This document shows positions 1-7,179 of a stretch of DNA of 15,503 bases, piece after piece. The translations under genes and the position numbers were made by a program. Positions within the stretch are counted from its first letter, which is position 1. The number at the start of each line of letters is the position of its first letter. The stretch is from Oscillospiraceae bacterium (GTDB taxonomy: Bacteria; Bacillota; Clostridia; Oscillospirales; Ruminococcaceae), in the NCBI GenBank assembly GCA_017440425.1, contig JAFSHJ010000210.1:1-15503 (forward strand), given 5' to 3'. The notes beneath the pieces are model-generated. The model made no database searches. It was not told the DNA's origin and worked only from the letters and a program-made list of their open reading frames with translations.

Positions 1-786
1 TGCAACAAGCACATCAAATTCCCTGCCTTTTTCGATTTTGCCCGTCAGCACGGTTATGACCGCATTGCCACCGGACATTATGCCAACGTTGTTTGTGACA
101 ATGGTGTTCACCGCATTAAAAAAGCGGCTTGCGTTGAAAAAGACCAGAGCTATATGTTATACAACCTCACCGAAGAACTGCTCTCTCACATCGAGCTGCC
201 TCTCGGCGGTTTTTCCAAGGATGTGATACGTGCATGTGCGGCAGAAGCCGGACTTTCCGTCAGCTCCAAGCCGGACAGTCAGGATATCTGCTTCATCCCC
301 GACAAAGACACCCCCGCATATCTTACCACTCAAATGGCACAGATGGGTGTTTCTCTTTCCGCAGGAAACTTCATTGACCAAAATGGAAAAGTTCTCGGTC
401 CCCACAAGGGAATTTGGAACTACACCCTCGGTCAGCACAAACGTCTGGGCATTGCTCTTGGCAGTTCACGCTACGTCAGCGCCATTGACCCGACCGAAAA
501 CACCGTTACACTGGTTGAGGATGAGCAGCTCATCTTTTCGCAGTCTGCTTTTGCAAAGGATGTAAACCTGATACATCCATTGGAATATAACGGCAGTTTC
601 CGCGCAGCGGTCAAACCCAGATACGGCAAGCGCGAAGCGGCTGCCACAATTTATCCCCCCGAAAACGGTGACGGACTTTTCCGCATTGAATTTGATCAGC
701 CGCAAAGGGCTCTCACTCCGGGACAATCCCTCGTCTTTTACAAAGGCGACGAGCTCATCGGCGGCGGAATTTGTTTCTTAAAGTAA
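1..786 (+). CDS. mnmA: tRNA-specific 2-thiouridylase MnmA, 3' part (5' end outside window)
   Basis: Frame 1 is open from the first base to the TAA at 784-786, giving the last 261 residues. MnmA uses ATP and a persulfide sulfur to thiolate uridine-34 of Lys, Glu and Gln tRNAs in the cytoplasm. The window opens exactly at the Cys of the CNKHIKF motif, which by alignment to the family is the first catalytic Cys (Cys102 in E. coli). The second one lies in the SQDICFIP motif, codon 289-291 (E. coli Cys199 equivalent). The RIATGHYA motif (partial residues 21-28), KDQSYMLY, and the C-terminal beta-barrel region with NYTLGQHKRLGI and PRYGKREAAA all match the family. The N-terminal ATP-binding P-loop is outside the window. 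The next gene is 54 bases downstream on the same strand with no obvious terminator between. Identification is firm. Confidence 0.96.
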   Translation, partial: CNKHIKFPAFFDFARQHGYDRIATGHYANVVCDNGVHRIKKAACVEKDQSYMLYNLTEELLSHIELPLGGFSKDVIRACAAEAGLSVSSKPDSQDICFIPDKDTPAYLTTQMAQMGVSLSAGNFIDQNGKVLGPHKGIWNYTLGQHKRLGIALGSSRYVSAIDPTENTVTLVEDEQLIFSQSAFAKDVNLIHPLEYNGSFRAAVKPRYGKREAAATIYPPENGDGLFRIEFDQPQRALTPGQSLVFYKGDELIGGGICFLK

Positions 787-840
787 TTGCATACAAAATA
801 TTTTTTTCAATTAAAGCTGTTATCAGCTTGAGGAGGACTT

Positions 841-1293
841 ATGATATTCGACCGTTTGGAAAACAAAGATTGCTACGTCAACGCTCATCCTCTGCTTGCA
901 AAGGCTTTTGCATTCCTTGAGGAATACAACAAAAATCCCCTTGCTGCAGGCAACTACGAAATTGTCGGCACCGACCTCTTCGCAAAGGTTCTTCACTACG
1001 AGACCAAGCCCGAAGGTAAATATGAGACCCACAGGAAATATATTGACATTCAGTATATGGTCGAGGGCTCCGAGCGCGTTTACTACCGCGACACCAAGGA
1101 CGATATGATTCCCCGCGATGAATACAACGAAGTTAAAGACGTTATATTCTATCAGGACAGCAAGGAAGATTTTGAGTTTGTGCTTACTCCCGGAAGATTT
1201 GCCATCTTCTTCCCCGAAGACGTTCACAAGCCTTCCATCTCCGTTAACCAGCCCGAAGCTGTTAAAAAGATAGTGCTCAAGGTTTTGATTTGA
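841..1293 (+). CDS. YhcH/YjgK/YiaL family protein (DUF386)
   Basis: This 150-residue protein has the usual length of the YhcH/YjgK/YiaL family, small cupin-like cytoplasmic proteins tied to sialic acid and other sugar metabolism and related to the EbgC subunit. The start ATG is preceded by TTGAGGAGGACTT, an excellent ribosome binding site. Family signatures are visible: YETHRKYIDIQ at residues 61-71 and FFPEDVHKP at 123-131. His64 and His129 are the likely metal ligands, with Glu62 and Asp69 close by. The exact substrate cannot be read from the sequence, and no sialic-acid or other sugar operon lies next to it. A small hairpin (814-829) sits just before the ribosome binding site. The gene may be co-transcribed with mnmA. 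A strong terminator follows at 1316-1347. Confidence 0.92.
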   Translation: MIFDRLENKDCYVNAHPLLAKAFAFLEEYNKNPLAAGNYEIVGTDLFAKVLHYETKPEGKYETHRKYIDIQYMVEGSERVYYRDTKDDMIPRDEYNEVKDVIFYQDSKEDFEFVLTPGRFAIFFPEDVHKPSISVNQPEAVKKIVLKVLI

Positions 1294-1315
1294 TTCTGCT
1301 GACACAACAAAAACC

Positions 1316-1347
1316 AAAACGCAGGTGCTTTTGCACCTGCGTTTTTT
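1316..1347 (+). terminator. Intrinsic terminator after the YhcH-family gene
   Basis: GCAGGTGC (1321-1328) and GCACCTGC (1333-1340) form a perfect 8-base-pair stem with a TTTT loop. It is extended by AAAAC/GTTTT flanks and followed by six T residues at 1342-1347. It lies 23 bases after the stop codon. Its T tract is shared with the left edge of the palindromic element that follows. Confidence 0.9.
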
Positions 1348-1438
1348 CTGTACTCCCGCCCTCTGCGCCGTAATTTACGGCGCCTCTCCCTCGGAGAGCT
1401 CCCGCTTTGCGGGAGAGAGGGCGGGAGCGCAGAAAAAA
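1342..1438. repeat. Palindromic element folding as a perfect four-way junction
   Basis: The core 1353-1427 can be paired with only short hairpin loops left over. The outer arm CTCCCGCCCTCT (1353-1364) pairs with AGAGGGCGGGAG (1416-1427). Between them are three hairpins with no spacer bases: GCGCCGTAATTTACGGCGC (1365-1383), CTCTCC/GGAGAG around CTC (1384-1398), and CTCCCGC/GCGGGAG around TTT (1399-1415). The outer arm continues, past a two-base mismatch, as TTTTTTCTG (1342-1350) against CAGAAAAAA (1430-1438). The element is far richer in G and C than its surroundings. It resembles REP- or MITE-like extragenic palindromes, but the family is not recognised and the other copies one would expect elsewhere in the genome cannot be seen here. 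Confidence 0.75.
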
Positions 1439-1476
1439 CCCGGCAGGATTAATGGTGTACCATAAAGGACAGTTTT

Positions 1477-1609
1477 GCAAAAATACGGTATATCTCGAAA
1501 GAGGTATGCCGTATTCTTGCATTTGTGTCCACAAATGCAGTGCTTGTCAGGAAAAATGACAAGGTATAGATGAACATAAAAAGGCTCTTTTGTGTAAATG
1601 AAGCCTTTT
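1477..1609 (+). other. Array of four consecutive hairpins in a non-coding spacer
   Basis: Four hairpins follow one another. 1482-1496 pairs with 1501-1515 (15 pairs, GAAA loop), and GCAA/TTGC at 1477-1480 and 1517-1520 extends it past one mismatch. Next come 1519-1526 with 1531-1538 (loop GTCC), 1543-1549 with 1557-1563 (CTTGTCA/TGACAAG), and 1579-1586 with 1602-1609 (AAAAGGCT/AGCCTTTT, 15-base loop). The first stem holds two G-U pairs if read as plus-strand RNA. Those positions would be A-C mismatches in a minus-strand RNA, which favours a plus-strand structured RNA. No known riboswitch or ncRNA family was recognised. It could also be a decayed mobile element. Confidence 0.45.
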
Positions 1610-1723
1610 GGTAGCCTGTCCGTTTTCACAAAAAGCAAACCATGTGTAGTCATGTATCCTATGCTTGCTAAAGTACAGCCATTCTTAATCAACTTCCGTT
1701 TGGTTTTATCAATACTGCCTCCA

Positions 1724-1752
1724 TTGAAATCAACTGTTCTTTGTGGTATGCT
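1724..1752 (+). promoter_or_regulatory. Sigma-A promoter of the XRE regulator gene
   Basis: TTGAAA (1724-1729), a 17-base spacer and TATGCT (1747-1752), preceded by TGTGG. Transcription would begin near 1759, giving a leader of about 39 bases before the ATG at 1798. This rules out the alternative TTG start at 1741, which lies inside the promoter. Confidence 0.7.
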
Positions 1753-1797
1753 ATATACAACGAAAGCAGCTTTCAAATATTTCAAGGGAGGAATTTT

Positions 1798-2643
1798 ATG
1801 GGTGTTGAAATAATAGGAAAACAGATCGCATCTATGCGCAAGGAAAAAGGAATCAAACAAGAAGAAATCGCAAATTACGTTGGTGTAAGTGCACAGGCAG
1901 TCTCCAAGTGGGAAAACGGCGGTATTCCGGATACTGAACTTTTGCCTAAAATTGCTGACTTCTTTGGCGTTTCGATAGACTCCTTGTTTGGGCGAAATAT
2001 TACAGATTACAGTGATCTTAGATCTGCATTGATTAAAAAGATATGTGACACTCCACATGATGAACGTTTCAAGCTTGTTTTCAATTATTGTTGGGATATG
2101 GAAAGAGCACTTATGCCCCACGGAGACGGCATAGAAAAATGCAGTATTGAAGATTATGAAAAAGGAATTGGCACGGATGAACAGCATTATTCTTCAGTAA
2201 TGCAAAACGACGGATTTACCAGAATGGGCATTGCCAACCGTTCGCAATATTTTTTGATAGTTCCCGACCCCCAAAGCACGGATGATGCATACTTTCATGG
2301 AATTGATTATCCTGCTTTTTTCAAAGATATTTCGGATGTAGATTTTTGGAATGCTTGTGTTTATCTAAATAAGCGTGATTACCAAAAGGCATTTACAACT
2401 GCGTTGTTTATCAACAAATTAGGGATCGATGCTGAAAAGACGGGAGAGATATTAAGCAAACTAAAAAAATACAAAATGGTATACTCAGCACAAATTGAAA
2501 TGGACGATGAGATACAAACAGTATATCATTTTATCCCCACTCCTTCGTTTATCGCTTTACTGATTTTTTCACGAGAGATTATTGAAAAACCTGAAATATT
2601 TTCATACTATAACGGCGACAGAGATACACCATATATTAAATAA
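1798..2643 (+). CDS. XRE-family transcriptional regulator with unknown C-terminal domain
   Basis: The protein has 281 residues from the ATG at 1798, which is preceded by GGGAGG with good spacing. Upstream in-frame codons back to a TTG at 1741 exist but lie in the promoter. Residues 6-63 are a classic Cro/CI-type helix-turn-helix: GKQIASMRKEKGIKQEEIA, then VSAQAVSKWENGGIPD with the usual SKWE recognition helix, then LLPKIADFFGVSIDSLFG. Residues from about 70 to 281 form a longer C-terminal part rich in aromatic and acidic residues. It has no transmembrane segment and no recognised sensor domain, and its last 60 residues may be a second winged-helix-like unit. It is likely a cytoplasmic DNA-binding repressor or activator, but the target is unknown. 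It stands alone between the hairpin-rich spacer and a converging operon. Family assignment is firm; specific role is not known. Confidence 0.88.
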   Translation: MGVEIIGKQIASMRKEKGIKQEEIANYVGVSAQAVSKWENGGIPDTELLPKIADFFGVSIDSLFGRNITDYSDLRSALIKKICDTPHDERFKLVFNYCWDMERALMPHGDGIEKCSIEDYEKGIGTDEQHYSSVMQNDGFTRMGIANRSQYFLIVPDPQSTDDAYFHGIDYPAFFKDISDVDFWNACVYLNKRDYQKAFTTALFINKLGIDAEKTGEILSKLKKYKMVYSAQIEMDDEIQTVYHFIPTPSFIALLIFSREIIEKPEIFSYYNGDRDTPYIK

Positions 2644-2693
2644 TTGTGTGCGGTAGATTAGTTGTTTTTAATCAAGTCAATAGTTGCAAAGAA

Positions 2694-2731
2694 AAGAGGA
2701 CAGAGAGTGTAAAAACATTCTCTGTCCTCTT
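2694..2731 (-). terminator. Strong hairpin terminator between converging genes
   Basis: AAGAGGACAGAGAGTGT (2694-2710) pairs with ACATTCTCTGTCCTCTT (2715-2731) around an AAAA loop: 17 pairs with a single mismatch or wobble. Read on the minus strand, the stem runs into TTTTCTTTG, a usable U tract, so it should stop the nitroreductase operon. On the plus strand it could also serve the XRE gene, but no clear T run follows there. Confidence 0.7.
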
Positions 2732-2830
2732 CCTGTCGATAGGCACTATGGTCTGTTTGAAATTAAAAAACTGTTCTTAAGAGTAGGGTACAGCTCCTTC
2801 TCCTGCCGTGTTTTGGTGTGTTTTAAGTTT

Positions 2831-3343
2831 TTAGAGCACCCATTCAAGAGCGCCTGTTTTTTGAATATCTCTGGGGGATGCATCGGGATATCCCACTGCT
2901 GCCATTCCCCAGACATCGTGGTCGTCGGGCAGATTGAGCTCTTTGAGCACAGCACGGACAGCGGGTCTGTCGCAGATGCCGTTGAGCTGGTTTATCCAAA
3001 CCGAGCCGAGACCCATTGAATGAGCCGCAAGGAACACGTTCTGCAAAGCGCAGGCACAGTTTTCGATGGGCATTCTTGCGGTCTTGCTGTCAGATGCAAT
3101 TATCAGAGCGTCGGGGAAATAGAAGTTGTAGCCTTCTCTGCCAAGCTCTTCGCCAATGACAGCCCTCAGTTTTTCCAGCATCTCTTTGTTCTGCACAACG
3201 GTGATGCGTCTTGTCTGCAGATTCATTGCCGTGGGAGCGCTGCGTGCGGCCTCGGCAAGAATGGTGAGCTGCTCTTTTGTGATCTCCTTTTTCTCAAACC
3301 TGCGAATACTTCTTCTTGTTTCAATACAAGTCAAAACGTCCAT
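2831..3343 (-). CDS. Nitroreductase family protein (FMN-dependent oxidoreductase)
   Basis: A 170-residue protein of typical length for the small nitroreductase family, which uses FMN and NAD(P)H to reduce nitro compounds, quinones or other electron acceptors, usually as a dimer. The FMN-binding ETRRSIRRF motif lies near residues 8-16. APTAMNLQTRR follows at about 37-47. The helix PIENCACALQNVFLAAHSMGL and SVWI come next, then MAAVGYPD near the C terminus. It is the last gene of the MoxR/DUF58 operon, 26 bases after the stop of the membrane protein gene. A weak purine-rich ribosome binding site (GGGGAAAAGGA) precedes the ATG. The natural substrate cannot be inferred. Its link to the MoxR operon may be only positional. 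Confidence 0.9.
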   Translation of the reverse strand: MDVLTCIETRRSIRRFEKKEITKEQLTILAEAARSAPTAMNLQTRRITVVQNKEMLEKLRAVIGEELGREGYNFYFPDALIIASDSKTARMPIENCACALQNVFLAAHSMGLGSVWINQLNGICDRPAVRAVLKELNLPDDHDVWGMAAVGYPDASPRDIQKTGALEWVL

Positions 3344-3369
3344 ATTCCTTTTCCCCTTTTGGTCGACAT

Positions 3370-4821
3370 TTACTTTTTGGAGATCGCTTTGTTGAATGCC
3401 TTGTTCACCGCTGCATCAAAGCTTGTGCTGTCCTCTTCGCTGCAGTCTCTTTCGCCGTAACGCACCTTGTCGTATACGGGTGCTACGGTTTCAAACTGCA
3501 ATGCCAGCTCTTCGTCTTCAATTCTGTCGGGAAGCTCCTGAGCTGTGTCTGCCACGGATGCGGGTATCTCTTTGTAGCGAAGCACTTCAAGCAAAAGACT
3601 GTAGCCGTTTCGGATACGCTCTCTGCCGCCGGACTTATCAAATTTATGTCTGGCATTTTTAAGTCTCTTGCGTTCTTCGCGCTTGGTGAGGACCACCTGT
3701 TTTTCTTCCTCTTTGCTGTCATCCAGCTGCTCTTCGCTGTCCCTGTAATATTCGTTGTTGTCAGATGCTGCTGTGCCGAAAGACATTCTGCTGAACAACC
3801 TGACAATTGACTTCCAGAAGTTTTTAAATAACAAGTAAAGCTTTTTCATAACGCTGGGAGCAAACTTCCACAGAATTATGAGCAAGATCATTGCAGTAAT
3901 GATGATAGCAACCAGCTCGGCACCGCCACGACTGTTGTCTCTGATCTCACCGAGCTGATCAAACACCGGTTTTTTCTCTTCCACTTCACTGCGTGAACCG
4001 TTGTGGAACAAGCCTGTGAGCCAGGTAAAGAAGAGGAAGAACAGCTTGATAAAGAAATATCCTCCGCGCAGAAGTGCCGTCACCAAATATTCTGCGCCCT
4101 TCATTATGGGCTCGCTGAATATATATCCTATCAGCAAAACAGCCACCATAATAATGACCAGCTTCAGGTTTTTGGTGCGCACTCCCTCCGGCAGCGCATT
4201 TTTGCGGCGGGATGATGTGAGTTCTTCAATGTTGCTCTGGTTGAGCAGCACCGCAATACATCCGAATGCGATAACCAGACATATTACCATGGGCTTTGTG
4301 TTCATATCGAATCCCGTGGCATCGTTTGTGATGGTGAAGTTCATCATACTGTTGAGGATGAGTGAACCTATATATATTACCGCAACGGCAACAACGTGAC
4401 CAATGGAAAAGTTCTCGTGGTAATCAAGACGGGAAGCCGTAGCACAGTTGAGGAAGCTCCATGTGACGAAACCGAATGCCACCAATGTTGCAAAGTGCAA
4501 ACCATGCACCAGCCATACTCCCAGTGCAACAAGCAGCTCGCCCGTGATATAGATAACGACACGCCAAAGCTTTGCCTTGCTTGTTTTGCCTGCAGCATCA
4601 AGCCTTTTGGTTAGTCTGATAAGAGTAACACCATACGTCGCTGTAACTGCAACTGTGGCTATATATCCCCAGATCCAAACATTTTCTGCCCATTTGAAAA
4701 ACAGAGTCTCGGATACGACCAAAAACGGCACAACGAGCGAACATCTTATAACGATACTCATCACAAAGCAGATGGTATCCATAATTTCTTCTCTGCTGAC
4801 GTTCTTCATTAGCTTTTTCAT
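3370..4821 (-). CDS. Multi-pass membrane protein with DUF4129-like C-terminal domain
   Basis: This 483-residue protein has about nine hydrophobic segments (roughly residues 14-36, 47-68, 86-106, 108-126, 141-160, 176-194, 219-236, 245-272 and 301-320). A charged cytoplasmic stretch rich in Lys, Arg and Glu follows. The C-terminal region, about residues 385-475, has a long helix (YSLLLEVLRYK), then the TAQELPDRI and DKVRYGE motifs typical of the DUF4129 domain found at the end of TgpA-like transglutaminase proteins. The transglutaminase Cys-His-Asp core usually found between the membrane part and DUF4129 is absent. The start overlaps the end of the DUF58 gene by four bases (ATGA), with GGGAGGCGG upstream as ribosome binding site, so the two are translationally coupled. 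It probably works with the MoxR and DUF58 proteins at the membrane, but the activity is unknown. Confidence 0.72.
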   Translation of the reverse strand: MKKLMKNVSREEIMDTICFVMSIVIRCSLVVPFLVVSETLFFKWAENVWIWGYIATVAVTATYGVTLIRLTKRLDAAGKTSKAKLWRVVIYITGELLVALGVWLVHGLHFATLVAFGFVTWSFLNCATASRLDYHENFSIGHVVAVAVIYIGSLILNSMMNFTITNDATGFDMNTKPMVICLVIAFGCIAVLLNQSNIEELTSSRRKNALPEGVRTKNLKLVIIMVAVLLIGYIFSEPIMKGAEYLVTALLRGGYFFIKLFFLFFTWLTGLFHNGSRSEVEEKKPVFDQLGEIRDNSRGGAELVAIIITAMILLIILWKFAPSVMKKLYLLFKNFWKSIVRLFSRMSFGTAASDNNEYYRDSEEQLDDSKEEEKQVVLTKREERKRLKNARHKFDKSGGRERIRNGYSLLLEVLRYKEIPASVADTAQELPDRIEDEELALQFETVAPVYDKVRYGERDCSEEDSTSFDAAVNKAFNKAISKK

Positions 4822-5942
4822 TTTTTGCCGCCTCCCCTCTGAATGGGAAGATATACCTCGATGTCGCTTGGAATATCCTCGTTGGGGACACTCACCATAT
4901 AAATGGTAACAGCAACATCTTCAGCAGCTTTTCTTCTTGCAAAATCGTAGATAAAATCATCCAGATAGCTTGTGACGATGGCTATATCGGTGCTGTTCAT
5001 TGCAGAACCGAATGTATCAAGATAGGTTTTGAAATCCACATCGCTCTTAAGCTCAAACTTAGCCATGCGCCTGAACTGATCCAGAACAAATCCCTGACCC
5101 CAGTTTTCGCCGCTGTCCACAAACTCTCCGTCCTCTTCAACATAGTTTGCCATAAAGCGGACGGGAATGGTGGTATCAAGGGAATTTTCCAGCAATGTGG
5201 CGGCAACGCGGATGGCGTTTTCCACCTTTACATCGTCCAGCACCTTTCCGTTTTCTTTGGGACCGGACTGCATATTCAGCACAACGTTAAGGTTTTGTCT
5301 TGTGGTGTATTCTTCGTTTTTAACCATCAGCCTTCCGGTTTTTGCGGAGGAAAGCCAATGGATGTTCTTCATCGGGTCGGTGGGGGAATATTCACGCACA
5401 CCGGAAATTCTGAACGGGTCGGTCACCAGCTGGCGGCGCACCACATGGTCTCCCTGAAGATATCTGGATGAGATAAACATTCCGGAAAGATCCACAACAC
5501 CCGGCAGCACCAGCAGTTTTGCGTCCACATCCAACGACATACAGCCGCAGTTGCCGCCGAAAAGATCGGAGGCAAGGACTGTTATTTTATTTACTGTATA
5601 ACATCCGCGTTTTTTGCACAGCACGTTCCAGCTTCGCTTCATCTTTGTGTGGGGTTTTGCATAGAAAAAGCTGGGAACATATCTGGCATCTCTGGTAACT
5701 TCGGAATTCTCTCCCGCAAAATCCAGCCAATGGGATGTGGTTATCTCGGTTTTCACCCACGGCACGGGAAGAGATTTATAGTTTGAAAGTGCCTCGTTCA
5801 GTTCAATACGCTCGCCCTCGTATGCCTCTTCCTTGGAAAAGCTGCATTCATACTCCAGCTTCTTGAAGGCTCTTTTACGGTAGACGATGGCCTGTATTCC
5901 ATAGATAACGACGGCAATCAAAATGACAGCTATTATCTCCAT
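4818..5942 (-). CDS. DUF58 domain-containing protein
   Basis: A 374-residue protein with one N-terminal membrane segment (residues 2-22). The segment of polar beta-type sequence after it ends in the DUF58 signature DPMKNIHWLSSAKTGRLMVK at residues 189-208, followed by NEEYTTRQNLNVVLNM. DUF58 proteins have a von Willebrand A-like fold and are nearly always encoded next to MoxR ATPases. They are thought to be clients or adaptors of the ATPase at the membrane. Here moxR lies 73 bases upstream on the same strand and the membrane protein gene overlaps the 3' end. The ribosome binding site is weak (CGGGGC about 10 bases before the ATG). Assignment to the family is firm; the cellular process is not established. 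Confidence 0.93.
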   Translation of the reverse strand: MEIIAVILIAVVIYGIQAIVYRKRAFKKLEYECSFSKEEAYEGERIELNEALSNYKSLPVPWVKTEITTSHWLDFAGENSEVTRDARYVPSFFYAKPHTKMKRSWNVLCKKRGCYTVNKITVLASDLFGGNCGCMSLDVDAKLLVLPGVVDLSGMFISSRYLQGDHVVRRQLVTDPFRISGVREYSPTDPMKNIHWLSSAKTGRLMVKNEEYTTRQNLNVVLNMQSGPKENGKVLDDVKVENAIRVAATLLENSLDTTIPVRFMANYVEEDGEFVDSGENWGQGFVLDQFRRMAKFELKSDVDFKTYLDTFGSAMNSTDIAIVTSYLDDFIYDFARRKAAEDVAVTIYMVSVPNEDIPSDIEVYLPIQRGGGKK

Positions 5943-6015
5943 ATTGTTTGCCCCGACGGATAGCTCCGTGCAGAGTCGCTTCCCTTTCTTAGTTTTATTT
6001 TAACTCCGCAGAAAA

Positions 6016-6975
6016 TCAGCCTTCAATTTTTTCTGTGGGAACCGCAACGGAAGCGAGAACATCGTCAACGATCTTTCCACTTGCGTTTTCGCCGCGGATG
6101 GCAGCGCCGCCCTTTGCAATGATCCTATGGGAAAGAATTGCGGGAGCAACAGCCTTTACGTCATCGGGAGTTACAAAGTCTCTGCCGTCCAAAGCTGCGT
6201 TTGCCTGAGCACCGCGCATGAGAGCAATGGCACCGCGGGGGCTGACGCCGAGGCGTGCATTTCCGTGATCTCTTGTGGCGTGGATAATATCAACTATATA
6301 GCCCTTTATATCTTCGGAAACTGCAATTTCTTTTACAGCCTGCTGCATTTCGCAGATATCTGCGCCTGTTGCAACTGCGGAGATGCTGTCGAGAGCGGAG
6401 CCGGAGCGTCCTCTGGAGAGCATTTCAACCTCGCTGTTGCGGTCAAGATAACCCATGGAAAGCTTCATGAAGAAACGGTCCAACTGAGCCTCGGGCAGGG
6501 GGAAGGTACCCTGAGTCTCAATGGGGTTCTGGGTAGCAATTACAAAATAGGGTTTATCCAGCTTATATGTTACAGAGTCTACCGTTACGGTTGCCTCTTC
6601 CATGGATTCCAGCAGGCTGGACTGTGTTCTGGGAGTGGCACGGTTGATCTCGTCGGCGAGAAGCAGATTGGTGAAGAGGGGACCCTTTCTGAAAGAGAAC
6701 TCGCTGAGCTTCTGGTTATAGAAGTTGATACCGGTAAGGTCGGAAGGGAGAAGGTCGGGGGTAAACTGCACTCTGGTGCAGGTTATATCGATGGATTTTG
6801 CAAGTGCCTTTGCAAGTGTGGTCTTACCTGTTCCGGGCATATCCTCCAGCAGAACGTGTCCGCCGCTGAGCATTGCCACAAGCACCTTGCGAAGTATCTC
6901 TCTTTTGCCTACAATAACTTTTTCCACGTTTTCAATAATAAGTTCTCCGTTTTTCTTGATGTCTGCTGCGTTCAT
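6016..6975 (-). CDS. MoxR-family AAA+ ATPase
   Basis: A 319-residue ATPase of standard MoxR length (AAA_3 plus lid domain). Walker A is MPGTGKTT at residues 46-53, Walker B LLLADEIN at 104-111, sensor 1 VIATQNPIE at 145-153 with Asn150, and the conserved PEAQLDRF at 161-168. The C-terminal lid contains HATRDH and the sensor-2 region LGVSPRGAIAL. MoxR proteins act as chaperone-like ATPases that mature or activate partner complexes, often with von Willebrand A-type proteins. This gene heads an operon with the DUF58 protein, the DUF4129-type membrane protein and a nitroreductase. CAGGAGGATATT before the ATG is a strong ribosome binding site. A possible promoter lies about 75 bases upstream. Confidence 0.96.
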   Translation of the reverse strand: MNAADIKKNGELIIENVEKVIVGKREILRKVLVAMLSGGHVLLEDMPGTGKTTLAKALAKSIDITCTRVQFTPDLLPSDLTGINFYNQKLSEFSFRKGPLFTNLLLADEINRATPRTQSSLLESMEEATVTVDSVTYKLDKPYFVIATQNPIETQGTFPLPEAQLDRFFMKLSMGYLDRNSEVEMLSRGRSGSALDSISAVATGADICEMQQAVKEIAVSEDIKGYIVDIIHATRDHGNARLGVSPRGAIALMRGAQANAALDGRDFVTPDDVKAVAPAILSHRIIAKGGAAIRGENASGKIVDDVLASVAVPTEKIEG

Positions 6976-7048
6976 AATATCCTCCTGAAAATTATTTATA
7001 TCTGTTTTATATTTTAAACTTATTCAGTTCTCAAAGCTCCTAATATTC

Positions 7049-7054
7049 ATTATA
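7049..7054 (-). promoter_or_regulatory. Possible -10 element for the moxR operon
   Basis: TATAAT on the minus strand, in the context GGTATTATAAT, about 75 bases before the moxR start. No convincing -35 lies at 16-18 bases; TTGATG is found 20 bases upstream, which is too far for a normal site. The surrounding region (6990-7130) is very AT-rich and holds no gene. Confidence 0.35.
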
Positions 7055-7130
7055 ATACCTGTTAAGTAAAAATTCATCAACTTTTTTACACAACTTTTGC
7101 ATTTTCCGTCATTTTTTCAATTTAAAATGC

Positions 7131-7174
7131 AAAACAAGCGCTGTCAAAAATCACCACCGACACCGCTTGTTTTT
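7131..7174 (-). terminator. Intrinsic terminator of the metY operon
   Basis: AAAACAAGCG-C-TGTC (7131-7145) and GACA-C-CGCTTGTTTT (7159-7174) pair with one internal mismatch around a 13-base loop. On the minus strand the stem ends in CGCTTGTTTT followed by GCATTTT. It lies directly after the zinc-ribbon gene stop. The plus-strand reading also ends in a T run, so it may work both ways. Confidence 0.7.
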
Positions 7175-7179
7175 AATGC

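Noticed and set aside
1741..1797. TTG start that would add 19 residues to the XRE regulator
   Set aside because: The added part lies in the -35/-10 region of a good promoter, and the ATG at 1798 has a strong ribosome binding site right at the start of the helix-turn-helix domain.
6127..7017. Plus-strand frame of 296 codons opposite moxR
   Set aside because: Shadow of the moxR codons; no ribosome binding site and no recognisable protein.
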